Source: Karstenula rhodostoma CBS 690.94
Taxonomy: Eukaryota > Ascomycota > Dothideomycetes > Pleosporales > Didymosphaeriaceae
Direction: 5' to 3'
Assembly: GCA_010093485.1 (NCBI GenBank)
Contig: MU001506.1
Location: 496,001-560,000, forward strand
DNA: 64,000 nucleotides
Shown: piece by piece, positions 20,835-32,291 of the stretch
Position numbering within the stretch: position 1 is the first letter of the stretch
Layout: each line of letters starts with the position of its first letter
Notes under the pieces: model-generated
What the model saw: the letters and a program-made list of their open reading frames with translations, nothing else
What the model was told of the DNA's origin: nothing
Database searches by the model: none
Made by a program: the position numbers and the translations under genes

Positions 20835-23800
20835 CTACGCATCCTCTGGCAGGATCCTGGCAAAGTGCTTCTCCCAGATCCAGCCCACCGTGCGATGCGG
20901 ATCATCCTGGTTGCGCGCAAGCCACAGCTCGCCCTTCATACCAATGACGTCGAAGATCTCGCCCGGCACATATACAAGGTATGGGATGCCACCCTCGCGA
21001 CGATCGTGCGCGATGTTGAACTCGAACAAGCTTGCAGCCAGAAACAACACCTCAACCTCATCGGGATCCGACGGGGTCGCAGGCAGCTCCTCAGCAGAAT
21101 TGCGGCTGGACATTGGAAGTGCCGAGTTGAAGACGCCGGAGGTGCGAGTAGAGCCGGGTTGAGATGGTTGCTGGGAGTGCGAGGATGAGGCGGTGGTGGT
21201 ATGGGTGAGAGTGGGTTGGAGGAAAGAAGTACCGATAGAAGCGGGCTGGGCGAAAGAGGTTGTCTCATCCCAAGTACCGTCGAAGCCATGGTTCATGTTC
21301 GTCCAGGCAGGGATACGGGCGCTGCTGTTGGATGGCCTCTCTGCAGTCACAGTAGAGTCGCTAGTGTGGGAGCCTGGAGCCTGCGGCGGCTGGTCGTAGA
21401 TACGATCAGAGCCAGGGCGGTCGCGGAACATCGAAGATGATGCGCTGGAGGCGGTAGTAGAAGGACCTTTGTAGCTGATCGGTGGTGCAGAACCAGGACC
21501 ATATGCGACAGCAGGTGAAGAACGGGGCGGGCCCTCGAAAGAGTGCATGCCAGAGCGCGAGCTGTTGTAACCGCCGCTGTTGCGGTTGCGGCCGTGACGA
21601 TCCATGATGGAGACTTCGCTACCAATGGACTCCGTTCTTCTGGATGAAGACTTGCGTGACGACGCATCATCAGCCATAGGAATGGGGCTCATGTAGTTGC
21701 TGAGACTGTTGATCAGGTCGTGATTGATGATTGCAAGGCTCCTGGCAGTCTGCTCCATCTGGCGGAAGTCTGATTTGAAGCGCTCTTGGTACGTCTTGAA
21801 GTCGTAGCTGATCGAAGTAGTGTGCTGTGGCTCGCTCTCGAGAAGTGGAAGAATTTTCTTGGAGCACGTCTTGTACCAGTCCTTGGATAGGCCGATGAAG
21901 ATGGTGGAGCAGAGGCGTACGACCTTTTTGGTGAGCTCGTACAGCATGGGCAGCTCTTGCTTGAGAGAGTCGTTTATGGTGAGGAAGGACTTGGCAGTCT
22001 CCTCAAGCTTGGGGTCGATCTTCTCCTTGCGGTCAATGGCTTGCTTGTACTTGGCGTACTGGATAAGGAGCTTCTTGCGTTGCTCCATGAGTTTCTGCGG
22101 GCCGACCCACTGATCCCAGACGCAAGAGATGGGCTTCATGACACGATCCCGAACAGCAGTTTTCTGTATTCGTCTTAGCCAACATCAACTGGAGCGGATC
22201 GAGTAACTTACATGCTCTTCGAGGGCCTTGTTCTGGAGATCAAGATGTGCCATCGCCCACCGCCGCCAGGTGCTCTCCATTTCGGCATTTGCCGAGGGCC
22301 CTGTCTCGGCGACTGTGATGAAGCCAAGCATCACTTGGTTCAGTTGTACAGTCGACTCGGTCATGGATGCCAAGTACTGGTCCATGTCCGCGATCACGAT
22401 CTGAATCTGGAAGAAATGACCACCAAATTTCTGCGTCACCTGGTTGTACTCTTGATCCTCGAAGATGAGAGCAGCTTCTTGTAGGGTCTTGGCTTTCTCC
22501 TTGCTCCACCTAAGAGCTTTTACGATCGACTTGACGTTGCGATCGCTGGAACTTTTGCCTTTTTGTTTCTTACCCTCCGACGTTGCTGCTCGCAGCGTCT
22601 CTTGCCGCTTCTTCGCCACATCAATACGCTCGGCGATTTTGATGATTGCGTCCTTGGCTTGCCTGAGCATCGCCAGATCGGGGTGGTCCGGGACGGTCTT
22701 CTCAATGAGCTCCGAGAGGAGGAGGGGATATCGAAGCATGCGCTGGACGGGTTTAATGAGAAGGGAGTCGAGATCCCACGCGGTCGTGAGGTTGGGGCAG
22801 TGTTGGAAGCAAGCCATTACCCAGCCCAGCAGCTCGGGATTCTGCGTGTTGGCCTTTATGAATTTAGACGCGTCGTCGTAGTTGAGGTAGTAGGTTGTGT
22901 ACACGCGCTCCATGCGGGGTACGAATGCCAGCATGACCTCGCCGACCCTGACCTGGCGATCGTTTTCCGGCGTGCAGTGCACGAATTCATTGTACTCAGC
23001 CCCTGAACTCTCTTCGGGCGGCAGCTGGTTGACAATGGGCCGGATGGCGTCCTTGAGCGACTTCCACAGGTTGTGGGAGAAGTTTTCCAGGTCCTTGCAA
23101 TTGCTGAACAAGAGCTTGCGCTCCTCGTCGGTCAATACCTCCTTGGACGTGCCCTCAAAGATCTGGTGAGCCACCATCATGTCAACGCAGAAGCTGTGCT
23201 CGGTCTTGCACAGCTCCTCGATGACGCGGTATCGCTTCTGCACCTGCACCACGGCCTTGGCGCGCTCTTTTTCGGCGCTCTCGTCGGACGAGGCGAGGGA
23301 TAGCTGCTCCTGCACGTGCTGGGCCGTGGGCGACGTGGGTTCTGACGTGGGCGCCTTCTCCGCGCTCGGAGCAACGCCTGCCATCAATGACCCGCTACCA
23401 CCAGTGGTGCCGTAGGTGTTGCGGGTATGCTTCGGCGAGTCGGGCGGCGTCCTGCTAAGCAGGGGCCGGTCATCAAGGCTGTCTGAGTCGTCGCCGTTGC
23501 GTCGATCGGGTGGGCAGAGGCGGCCGAAGACCTGCCCCATGTTCGGCGGCGGCGGAGGCGAGTATGCCGGCTTTGGCGGTGCGGATTGTGGCCCGTGGGG
23601 CGCCTGCTGCTGCTGCTCTCGACTCTGATGCAGAGACAGCCCGAGCCCTGAGTCTGCATTGGTGACTTCAGACAGCCGCTGGTACTGGATCTCGTGGGAC
23701 AGCGGCGAGGACCAGTCTTTCGTCGGCGCATTCACTGCGTGCGCAACGCCGTTGCTGTGGCCACGGTCACGTGCGGAGAAGCCGGAAGAACTGTCGGGCC

Positions 23801-26420
23801 GGCTTGGGCCTTCGAAGATTGTCGTTGTCGCTGACGCTACCGATGCATGCGAGCCTCGTGAATACCGCCGAGACTCCGAGGGGAATATGATGGCCGTGCC
23901 GCCGGGGAAAGGCTCATCCTCGTCCAGGTCTGCAGCGAGTTGCCGTATGCTGGGGGCCGACGCAGCGGGTTGCACGGGCTGTACGGCATGGGGTGTAGCA
24001 TCCCGATCTGGTTCTCCCTCTCTTCTGGTAGCAGCATCGCTAAGTAATCTTGCAAGATACGTCTCCGTTGCTTCTTTCGAGCCCCAGTCTCTGTGTTGAG
24101 CCACTATGGGAGATACGCTCTGGACTTGTTGCCAAGACTGTTGCGCGATTTGCGGAGTGATCGTATCTGATTCGTGGTAGACATTCAAAATCTTATTAAT
24201 GACGCTGTACGCCTCGCTATCCAAAGTGAACGAGTCCTGTTGCGGTTCTGGGGTTTTGGGACCCCAGTTTGGGGGCTGCTGGCCAATTTGGTGAAAGAAG
24301 GCCATACTTGCGGAGTCGTCTGGCCTCAGCGTTCCTCGACCGTCAAACGGATCCATGGGCGAATGTTCAAGCTCCTCGTCCAGGTAAGATATCGTTCCGG
24401 TAGCGTCCAAAGGCTCAACTCGCCAGGTCTGAGAGCCAATGCTCAGCCTGGTCTGGTGATTCGGCCGCTTTGGCGTATCGTTATCCCATCCCGGGCTTGA
24501 GACTTCGGACCCAAGTGCAATGGGTATCGATTCCCGCACGCCCAGTTCAGATCGGTCAAGTAGATCTTCTACGCGCGAGATCCCTCCTATGCGCTTGTTC
24601 GCCGGTTGGAAGGTTCGCGCTTGCAACAGCTCACCACCTAGCTGCGGCGCTTCTGGCGCAGCTGCGTCCTGGGGGGTCTCCGGCTCAAAAGATGATTTGT
24701 TCGGGGGAGGCGTAGCCACAGCCGGTACTATGGGTGGGGTCGTCATAAAGCTTCCAGGCATTCCCAAGATTGGAGATTCTTCAAAACTTGTTGCCGACGA
24801 TATAGGCCGTCCGGCGGGTGGTACCGAAAGTCCATCAGTAGCAAGATGCAATCCGCTCTGCTGTTTATCCAATGCAGAATCCAAATGCTGATTATTAGAA
24901 TCCAACTCTTGCTGCACACCCGGTATATCCACAAGATCTTCTTCGTCTTCCGAGGGCTCAACGCGTCTCACTGACAATCGCTTCTCCTCGTATCCAGGCC
25001 CCAGCAGCTGCGGTCGACCCTGCGCTTGCGGCGCGTAGCTATCGCCAAAGTAGTCATTCGTACCATGTGGATCGGCGCTCCTCGACCGCGAGCCTGGTGT
25101 CCTTTGCAAAGGCTGACGTTCGCGTGAGTTGCGAAGACGTGGAGACGTGGGAGGCAGCGGAGCGGCTATGACAGCCGCGACACTGGGTCCGGATCCACTG
25201 GCCTGGGGCGACTTTCCGCGCTCACGATATCCGCGGTAAGTCGCGGCCGACAGGGTGGGTTGAGCTGCAGGTGTTGTGGATTTCTTGGAAGGCGTGTTTG
25301 ACCGACCCACGGGTGCTCTTGCCGGCCGTGTGGTGGTTTCCTTGCCGTGTGCACGAGTCGCAGCCGTGGGCCGCATGTAGTTGGCAAATCTAGCGGAACG
25401 CGTCGAGGAGCTTGAATCCGAAGTTGCACTCATTCTTCGTGACGCTGGAACCGGTATCCGCGACGGTGGAGACCGCCGCCGCGATGTTCTATTATCGGAC
25501 ATGGGAGACGGTTGCAAATCATGGTCCGCACCCGGTCGGTGCGACACCATGTCGGAGGCGGAGGGTTGGTTGAATGGAGGAAAAAAACCTTCCGCATGGT
25601 TCTCGGGCAAAGCGGGGAGGTCCTCTGTTACAATTTTGATGGTCGAAGTGCCTGGCTGCGAGGCCGGTGAACTGGAAACGGGATCGTTTGGGCCTGCCGC
25701 GCCGTCGAATTGGGGAATCCCAAAACCTGGCGATACCGCATCGTGCTGTCCTATCACTTCGCCGAAGAACGGTTGTCGACCCTTTTCCTTCTCACGCGTT
25801 GGCGAAGTCACTTTTCTTCTTGAAGGTGGCTTGCGTGGACTCGAGCTCGCGACACCGTTCACCAGTGCACCGTATATCTTCGCCTCTCGAGCCTCTCTAG
25901 CACTGGCGGGAGACCCAGGCGTGGGTTGTGGCCGATCTCGCGGCTTCAGGTTGCTGAACTTGTATGAGCCGTAAGAGACGTCTTTGGCTGGTTGTGCAGG
26001 CGATGAGCTTGCGGAAGCTGTCGGCGGTTGAACGGGTCGCGCGCGTGTGGATTGGGGAGAAGATTCGGCCGACGTGGGTTGGGAAAACTTCTGCGCCATG
26101 CTCTTGACAGACGGTCGATTGAAAGCAATGGGAAGAGTTGATCGCGGCGGCGAGGTTGGGGAGTTCGCGGGACCGGAGACGGAGCGTATCGAGGGTTTGG
26201 CGGTCGAGCGCGTTGCTCCGTTGGGCGTCTGCTGGCGCCGGCGAGTGGCCATCACGTCGCCAGACTGGGGCAGCTCATGCGTATGGGCGACGGCAGACTT
26301 GTAAAAGTCGTCGGGGGTGTGTTCAGTGACTTCATCACCGCTGTCGAGCGACTGGACCCAGCTGGCAACGCCAGGGTGATATGCAAAGTTATGCATATGG
26401 GTATGCTCAGGCTCCGCCAT
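20835..26420 (-). CDS. Rho/Cdc42 guanine nucleotide exchange factor (DH-BAR-SH3, Tuba/Gef1-like)
   Basis: A 1844-residue scaffold that should activate a Rho-family GTPase, probably Cdc42, at curved membranes. Two exons, 26420-22212 and 22163-20835, separated by a 49-nt intron inside the BAR region. The first 1050 residues are disordered, Ser/Pro/Arg-rich. A DH (RhoGEF) domain follows at about 1050-1250 (starting KRYRVIEELCKTEHSF, with LLIKPVQRMLRYPLLL as the hallmark helix). A BAR domain spans about 1275-1560 and continues across the intron. The C-terminus has an SH3-like domain ending GWIWEKHFARILPEDA. The order DH-BAR-SH3 matches animal Tuba/DNMBP, and DH-BAR matches fission yeast Gef1, both Cdc42 regulators of polarity and septation. 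No PH domain was seen, which is normal for this group. Confidence 0.9.
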
Positions 26421-27583
26421 ATCGAATCCCTACCGCACCATGATCCTAATTGCGAAGAGGGCGCGAAGCGAATGGCGCGGATCAAGGCGAGCACGATGGC
26501 GACGACAGCGGGCAGGCCAATCAGCCTGGGCGGTGACGAGGGGCTCGCGGCGCGCTGAGCTCTCTCAAGTCGAGGCGGCAAGGGTGGCAGGAGACAACTC
26601 ACACACCGTGAAGCCTCAATCTATCGCAGGGTCGGCCAATAGCGAGCGCAGGCGGCCGGTGGCCCAAGTTTGCTCTGGGGCTGCTGTTTCAGCCTGCACA
26701 GCTCCGCGCTCTCGAGGAGGGCAGTGGACGACGGCCGGGCGCAACACCAGACAGAACGTCCGACTCTAGCGAAAGTCGAGGATCGGAGGTGGTGGGGGAG
26801 GAGGGTGGGTAAGCATGGGCGAGGCAGCGAGGCACGGCGGAGGTGAATCGTCGTCGGCTACTGATCCACGGAAGCACGGGAGGGAGAACGAGAGCCCACC
26901 GGTGCGGGCCAGTTGGCTCACCCGTTGCTGCACCGAGCGGCGAGCTCTCCCCTGGCGCCATGGCGGGGGTCCGCTCCCAGACAACAACACTGAGTGGGAT
27001 GCGAGGAGCTCTCGTGTCTACGTCGCGATGGAGACCGTCACTGGAGCACAGGTCCGCACCCGCTACGCTTCTCATGCACTGCCATTCATTCTGGCCGTAG
27101 CATGCACGCATCAGTGTGCTCCTGAGCGCGATATCCAACGTTTGTGGAGAGAAGCTAAAAGTAAGCGTCACGGCAGCTCATCCGGGGAAAGATAGGATGT
27201 CAGTGCCAGCGGCCGGTGTCAGTGTCTCAGCATCAGTGTCGCGCCGTCAGGCTATCGGCATCTCCTGAACCTTGCTTGCATATGTCGCCCGTCCCTTATC
27301 GTGCACCCACCCGGTCAACCTGCCACATAACAAGATTTGGTGTCACGGCGCAGTCGTGGATAGAAATCTCACACAAAGACTACCAATTTCACATCCCTGG
27401 CCCGTCTGTCGGTCTAGGCAGCTTCGGGCGCCAGGCGGCCCAGAAACACGACTGGAACACCATCACCATACACACGGCACCATCCGCACTGATTCCTGCG
27501 TCCACTTCCACCACTCACAATGCTGCCCTAACCCAGAGAACAGCAATGCAAGTTGCGTGTCAATTGCGTGGGATCCTGCCAAC
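26421..27583. other. Divergent promoter region between GEF and TERT
   Basis: About 1.16 kb, purine-skewed near 26760-26900. Open frames on both strands overlap each other and lack domains. The frame containing the TERT start is open back to 27272, but no conserved residues precede the ATG at 27584. Confidence 0.45.
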
Positions 27584-30500
27584 ATGAAAAGAAAAGGCAA
27601 TGCCCCGAACCCTGCTGGCGGCCGTAACCCACGCTCCAAGAAAGCCAGACTTGCAACGGACCAATCTCCCGCCGCCACACCTGCAAGCATCGAGCATCCC
27701 GTGCTTTCTCGCCTCTACCCCGAGGTGCTGCCGTTGCGCCACTATCTGTTGTCACGTCTGCCAGCCTCGTCTCGATCGAAAAGCAGGCGAAGGAATCTGT
27801 CTCAACTAGGAAAACGCACCGGTCACCAAGACACTGCACCACGTGGTATTGACCTTGAGCTCGGCGAGCTACTCGACGCGACCCTGGTGGGCGTTGTACC
27901 TAGTCCGCGTGCAGGGAACCCAGAGATCGCAGCGAGAGAAAGAGATGGAGACCTCGAGAGCTTCACGCAGGAGGTGGCTGCGAGCAACGGTTCAGCGGGT
28001 ACCTTCAAGCCGGGTTATTTCTTGCAGGCTGAGGTAGGTAGAATTTGCAATGGTGGTACAATGGGGGAGCTATGACATGTTCCTCGAAAGTTAAAAGCAA
28101 GCACAACGGCTGACAAGATGCAGATTGTGGATTTCGTGATATGGAGATTGTTTAGGCGATCGACGTCGTACAAACCCTCGCATTTACTCTGCCATGGCTT
28201 CCAGCGGTCAGGTGGACGTGTTCAACATGGGCCACAGAAGACAGCCCACTCCATTCCCGGAATATCATCGCATCTCAAGAACACTGGTGTAGAAATGCTA
28301 AAGGGTCCATTATGGTGTCGACTACACGCCATTCTGGGCAAGGAAGGGCGAGTCATTATGATGGACATGCTTACCGATTGCGGTATATTTTCACCTGTAG
28401 AAAGAAGACAAGGAGACGGCAACCTGCTGCAAATGAGCGGTATCCCTATATCTGAACTGCAGCCTGTACCTCCTCCCGACGGTGTTCCCCCAGCAGTACC
28501 CGCGAACAACTTTACGACCAGGAAGCCGAATAGCCTAACGAGCGAAAATCGAACGCCAAATGCCATCACGTTTGTTCGAAATCGTATGTTGTATGCGCGT
28601 GCAGCCCTCAATGCGAAAGGAGGCGTTCGGTTTGGGATGCGTCACATTCGTGAGTAACTTCGCTTTGGACACAGTACGTCGCTAATTGAACAGATGTTTT
28701 GAATCGATTTCCCGACCTGAACGACCACCAACAGACCGTGCACATATTGCGGCATATATTCCCACGCCAGTATGGGTTACACAACGTCTTTACCTCGGTA
28801 GTAGACAAGCGCGAGACGACGATGGCGTTCAAGGACTACACACTACGAGAAAAAGAAATCCACCAGGCAATGTGCCGGGAGATCCCCGGAGCTAAACGCA
28901 CGGAGGAGCTTGTGCAGAGATGGAAGCAGCGTACACCGAAAAGACTTCGTGGTCAGGCGACGGCGTTGATCAACAAGCTCCGCAAATTGAACACGCGGTG
29001 CTCATACACGGAGCTACTGCGCCATTATTGCCCTGTCGAGGTAACAGCCACAATGCTCCATCGCAGAAAAAAGCTGACGTGCATAGGGCCTCGACCTCTC
29101 TTCCAAACCGGGCTGGCGGAAAAGCGCACTGCAGCCAAAAGACCATGCCTCCCTCGGCACGGTCCCAGCTGGAGGTCGCGAGGCCGACTCCATGTCTCTC
29201 CACAAGCCTCGAGCCGTAGAAGATACCTGTTTCACGGATATGGCGTGTCCCACGGCGCACGTTTCCGCATTTTGCCGCGCTGTGCTCGCCAACGTCATCC
29301 CGTATGCGTTCTGGGGAACCGAGGAGAACCAGCGAATGATCATGTTCTGGATAGACCACTTCGTCAGCCTCCGCAGATTCGAAAGCCTCACGCTGCATCA
29401 GGTGACGGAGAACATCCAGGTAGGCCCATGGTGTGCAAGGAAGTCGCATAGACGTTTAACAGCCGTGCAGATATCCACATTAGCCTGGCTCCGGCCGCCC
29501 GGTCAAGATCCTGCTGCATCGATGGCTAAATCCGATCACGATAAACGCAGAGAGATATTCCTGGAGTTTGTTTACTGGGTTTTCGATTCGTTTCTGATTC
29601 CCCTTATTCGCTCAAATTTCCATGCTACAGAATCGAATGTGCATCGCAACCGCCTGTTCTATTTCCGACATGATGTTTGGCGCATGCTGGCAGAGCCTTC
29701 CTTATCGAACCTGAGATTGAATCTATACGAAGAGATACCGACTAATCACGCTACGAAGCTTTTGTCGGTAAGGTCGCTGGGATACAGCAAGATACGATTG
29801 CTGCCCAAGAAGGTTGGCGTGAGATTGATTACGAACCTAAAGCGGAAGCAGCAGATTGTGAAGAATGGTGTTACAGTCCTTGGCCGCAGTATCAATTCGG
29901 TGATGTCACCTGCGTTCAATGTCATCACCTACGAGAAGGTCAGTGGAGACCTGAACAGCTCAGGCCCAGCGGGCATGAACTAATTACAACCAGTCCCTTC
30001 ATCCAGAGAAGTTTGGATCATCGCTATTTTCGGTGGGCGACATGTTCCCGAAATTGTCTGCTTTCAAGCAGTCGTTGTTGGAGCAAGGTCTCGGGGATGC
30101 TCCGCTGTATTTTGCGAAAGTTGATGTGCAGTCTTGCTTCGACACGATACCCCAGCGGCGCCTTCTTGCCATGGTTGATAGCCTCTTGTCCATGCAAGAA
30201 TACCATACCGGCAAGCATGTGGAAGTTCATGCTATGGGCCATCTTCAGCGGCTCGACGGACAGTACGTGAACCCTGTGCCGCAAAAACGCTATGTCGCAC
30301 ACAGCGCAGGTGCAAAAGACATTGCTCCATTCGAGCGCCTGGTCCGAGATAGCTATGTCGGGTCGAAGGCGAACACAGTGTTCGTGAACACAAGCACCCA
30401 GAAATTCGAGACGAAGGATGATCTGATGCACTTACTGCGTGAGCACGTCGAACGCAATCTCGTCAAGATTGGAAAACAGTTTTACCGTCAGAAGACAGGC

Positions 30501-31728
30501 ATACCACAGGGCTCGATACTTTCGACCATCCTGTGTAATTTCTTCTACGCCGAGCTGGAGCACGAGGTCCTAAGCTTTGCGCTTGGCGGCGACTGTCTGT
30601 TGCTTAGGCTGCTTGACGATTTTTGCTTGATCACGGCTAACCGCGCGCATGCGGAGCGCTTCGTACAGGTCATGCATCGCGGCCACGCCGAATATGGCGT
30701 CAAGGTGAAGTCTGCAAAGTCGTTGGCTAACTTCGACGTGGATGCGGAAGATGGCACTCGCATACCGAGGTGTGTCTCGGAAATGAGATTTCCCTACTGT
30801 GGCGTCCAGATAGACATGCGCACCCTTGAAGTCAGCAAAAACAACGAGCGCACTGGTTCGGCTAGTACGTGAGACGTCGATCGGTGCCGACGCATTCCTC
30901 TATACATCATGACCGATTTGGCTAACGCTAGCAGACGTGATGGATTCATTGACAGTAGATTTAGCAAAGGTGCCCGGACAGACATTCCATCGCAAGTCGC
31001 TCAAGTAAGTAGTAAGATCCGCGGCGCTAGAGCGCTATCTGGAGCGAACAACGCGAGCGAAATCAAGGATGGCGCAATGCTAACTTGGAACAGTGGGTTC
31101 AAAATCCAGTTGCAGGCCATGCTGATTGACACGTCGTTCAACAGTGTGCCAACGGTGCTGGCTAACCTGTACCAAAGCTTCCACGAAGCGGCGGTGAGGT
31201 GCTTCGAGTATGCCCGTAGCCTTTCCAAGGCGCGTCCAATACATTCCAGCTTGCTTATCAGTACGTGCCTCTGCCCAAAAGCGTAATCGACATCGACGAC
31301 AGCAAGCATCGCATCACTGGCTGGGATGCGGCGTCGATCATTGCGCAACCCTGCTATGATCACCTAGGATTAACGCTTGATTTTTACAGGCACGGTCGCT
31401 AGCATCATGGCGCTGGCGTTCGTGATGTTGCAGCGCAGAACGCGCAGCCGGGCGGCACAGAACGCGGAGAAGGTACGGGGCGTCATTTCGCGGAGGCAGG
31501 TCCAGTGGTAAGTGTGGCTGGCCAACCCCAGCCGTCTCACAGTCGAGCCGTTGCTGATGTACCACGGGTAGGCTGGCATCGAGGGCTTTCCACACTGTGT
31601 TTCAGCGCAGACAGACACAGCACCGCACAGTGCTGGCGTACCTCCGAAGCGTACAGGCGGCAGTCCGACCGCCTCACAATGCGGAAAGGCGCATGCTCGA
31701 GGACGCCGCCCGCTTGGCGTGCATATAA
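27584..31728 (+). CDS. TERT: Telomerase reverse transcriptase catalytic subunit
   Basis: The protein subunit of telomerase, which copies telomeric repeats from its RNA template. Ten exons (27584-28033, 28124-28649, 28694-29040, 29087-29419, 29471-29938, 29994-30864, 30935-31004, 31094-31260, 31390-31507, 31572-31728) give 1168 residues with all phases consistent. The N-terminus is basic. Exon 2 opens with a TEN-domain stretch ending KPSHLLCHGFQR. The RNA-binding region holds IFPRQYGLHNVFTSVVD (CP-type) and IRSNFHATE (T motif). The RT core has motif 1 (IRLLPK), motif 2 (RLITNLK), A (AKVDVQSCFD, D752), B' (KTGIPQGSILST), C (LLDDFCLIT, D916 and D917), D and E (RFPYCGV). The C-terminal extension includes IQLQAMLIDTSFNS and AFHTVFQRRQTQHRTVL. 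All three catalytic aspartates are present, so it should be active. Confidence 0.96.
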
Positions 31729-32291
31729 TCCAGCGAGCGGATGGCTCGGAGGCCGGAGGGGTGCAAGTGCAATCGTGATGGCAGGCGAAATGAAGATTTT
31801 CCTATCGCCGGGTCGAGATCTCTGAGTCTGGCGTGCATTGGTGTAGGCGTGAGTTTTCGTTAGTTACTCCATCTCAGTGCACACCATTGGCCGTTCGTTT
31901 GGATTTTGCACAAGAGCCAGCTGTCGTGATGTAACAACTGTCAACGGTTCGCAAAGTTGGGCGGCCGGTCCTTCAGCCACACCAGCCATCAGGTTTCACA
32001 TATGCCCAGTCTCCTACGCTCCCGGCGTCTGGAAACGCTTGCAGCACCCGTCGACTCCGAGGCATCCCTTGCGGCCTGAGTAAAGCGCCAAACCATAATG
32101 TAGACCTGCAACTCCCCCCACTGACCCGCACCTGCACTCCTAAATCAAAAGAATCTCGAGCACCTGCCATTGTCGTTGTCCAATTCTGCCGTTGTCGCTG
32201 ACCGCTTTGTCCCCCGGGCGTTACAGGGGTTGTTCGCTCCCGTCAGGGGCTTAGCCAAATTGCTTCCCCGAAATTACGCCTACCGTCCACG
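31729..32291. other. Spacer between TERT and TBC-fold gene
   Basis: About 560 bp, both neighbours on the plus strand. Nothing specific recognised. Confidence 0.45.

Noticed and set aside
23384..24099. Several frames over 100 codons opposite and out of frame with the DH-BAR gene
   Set aside because: They are shadows of a GC-rich coding region encoding the disordered N-terminus and DH domain.
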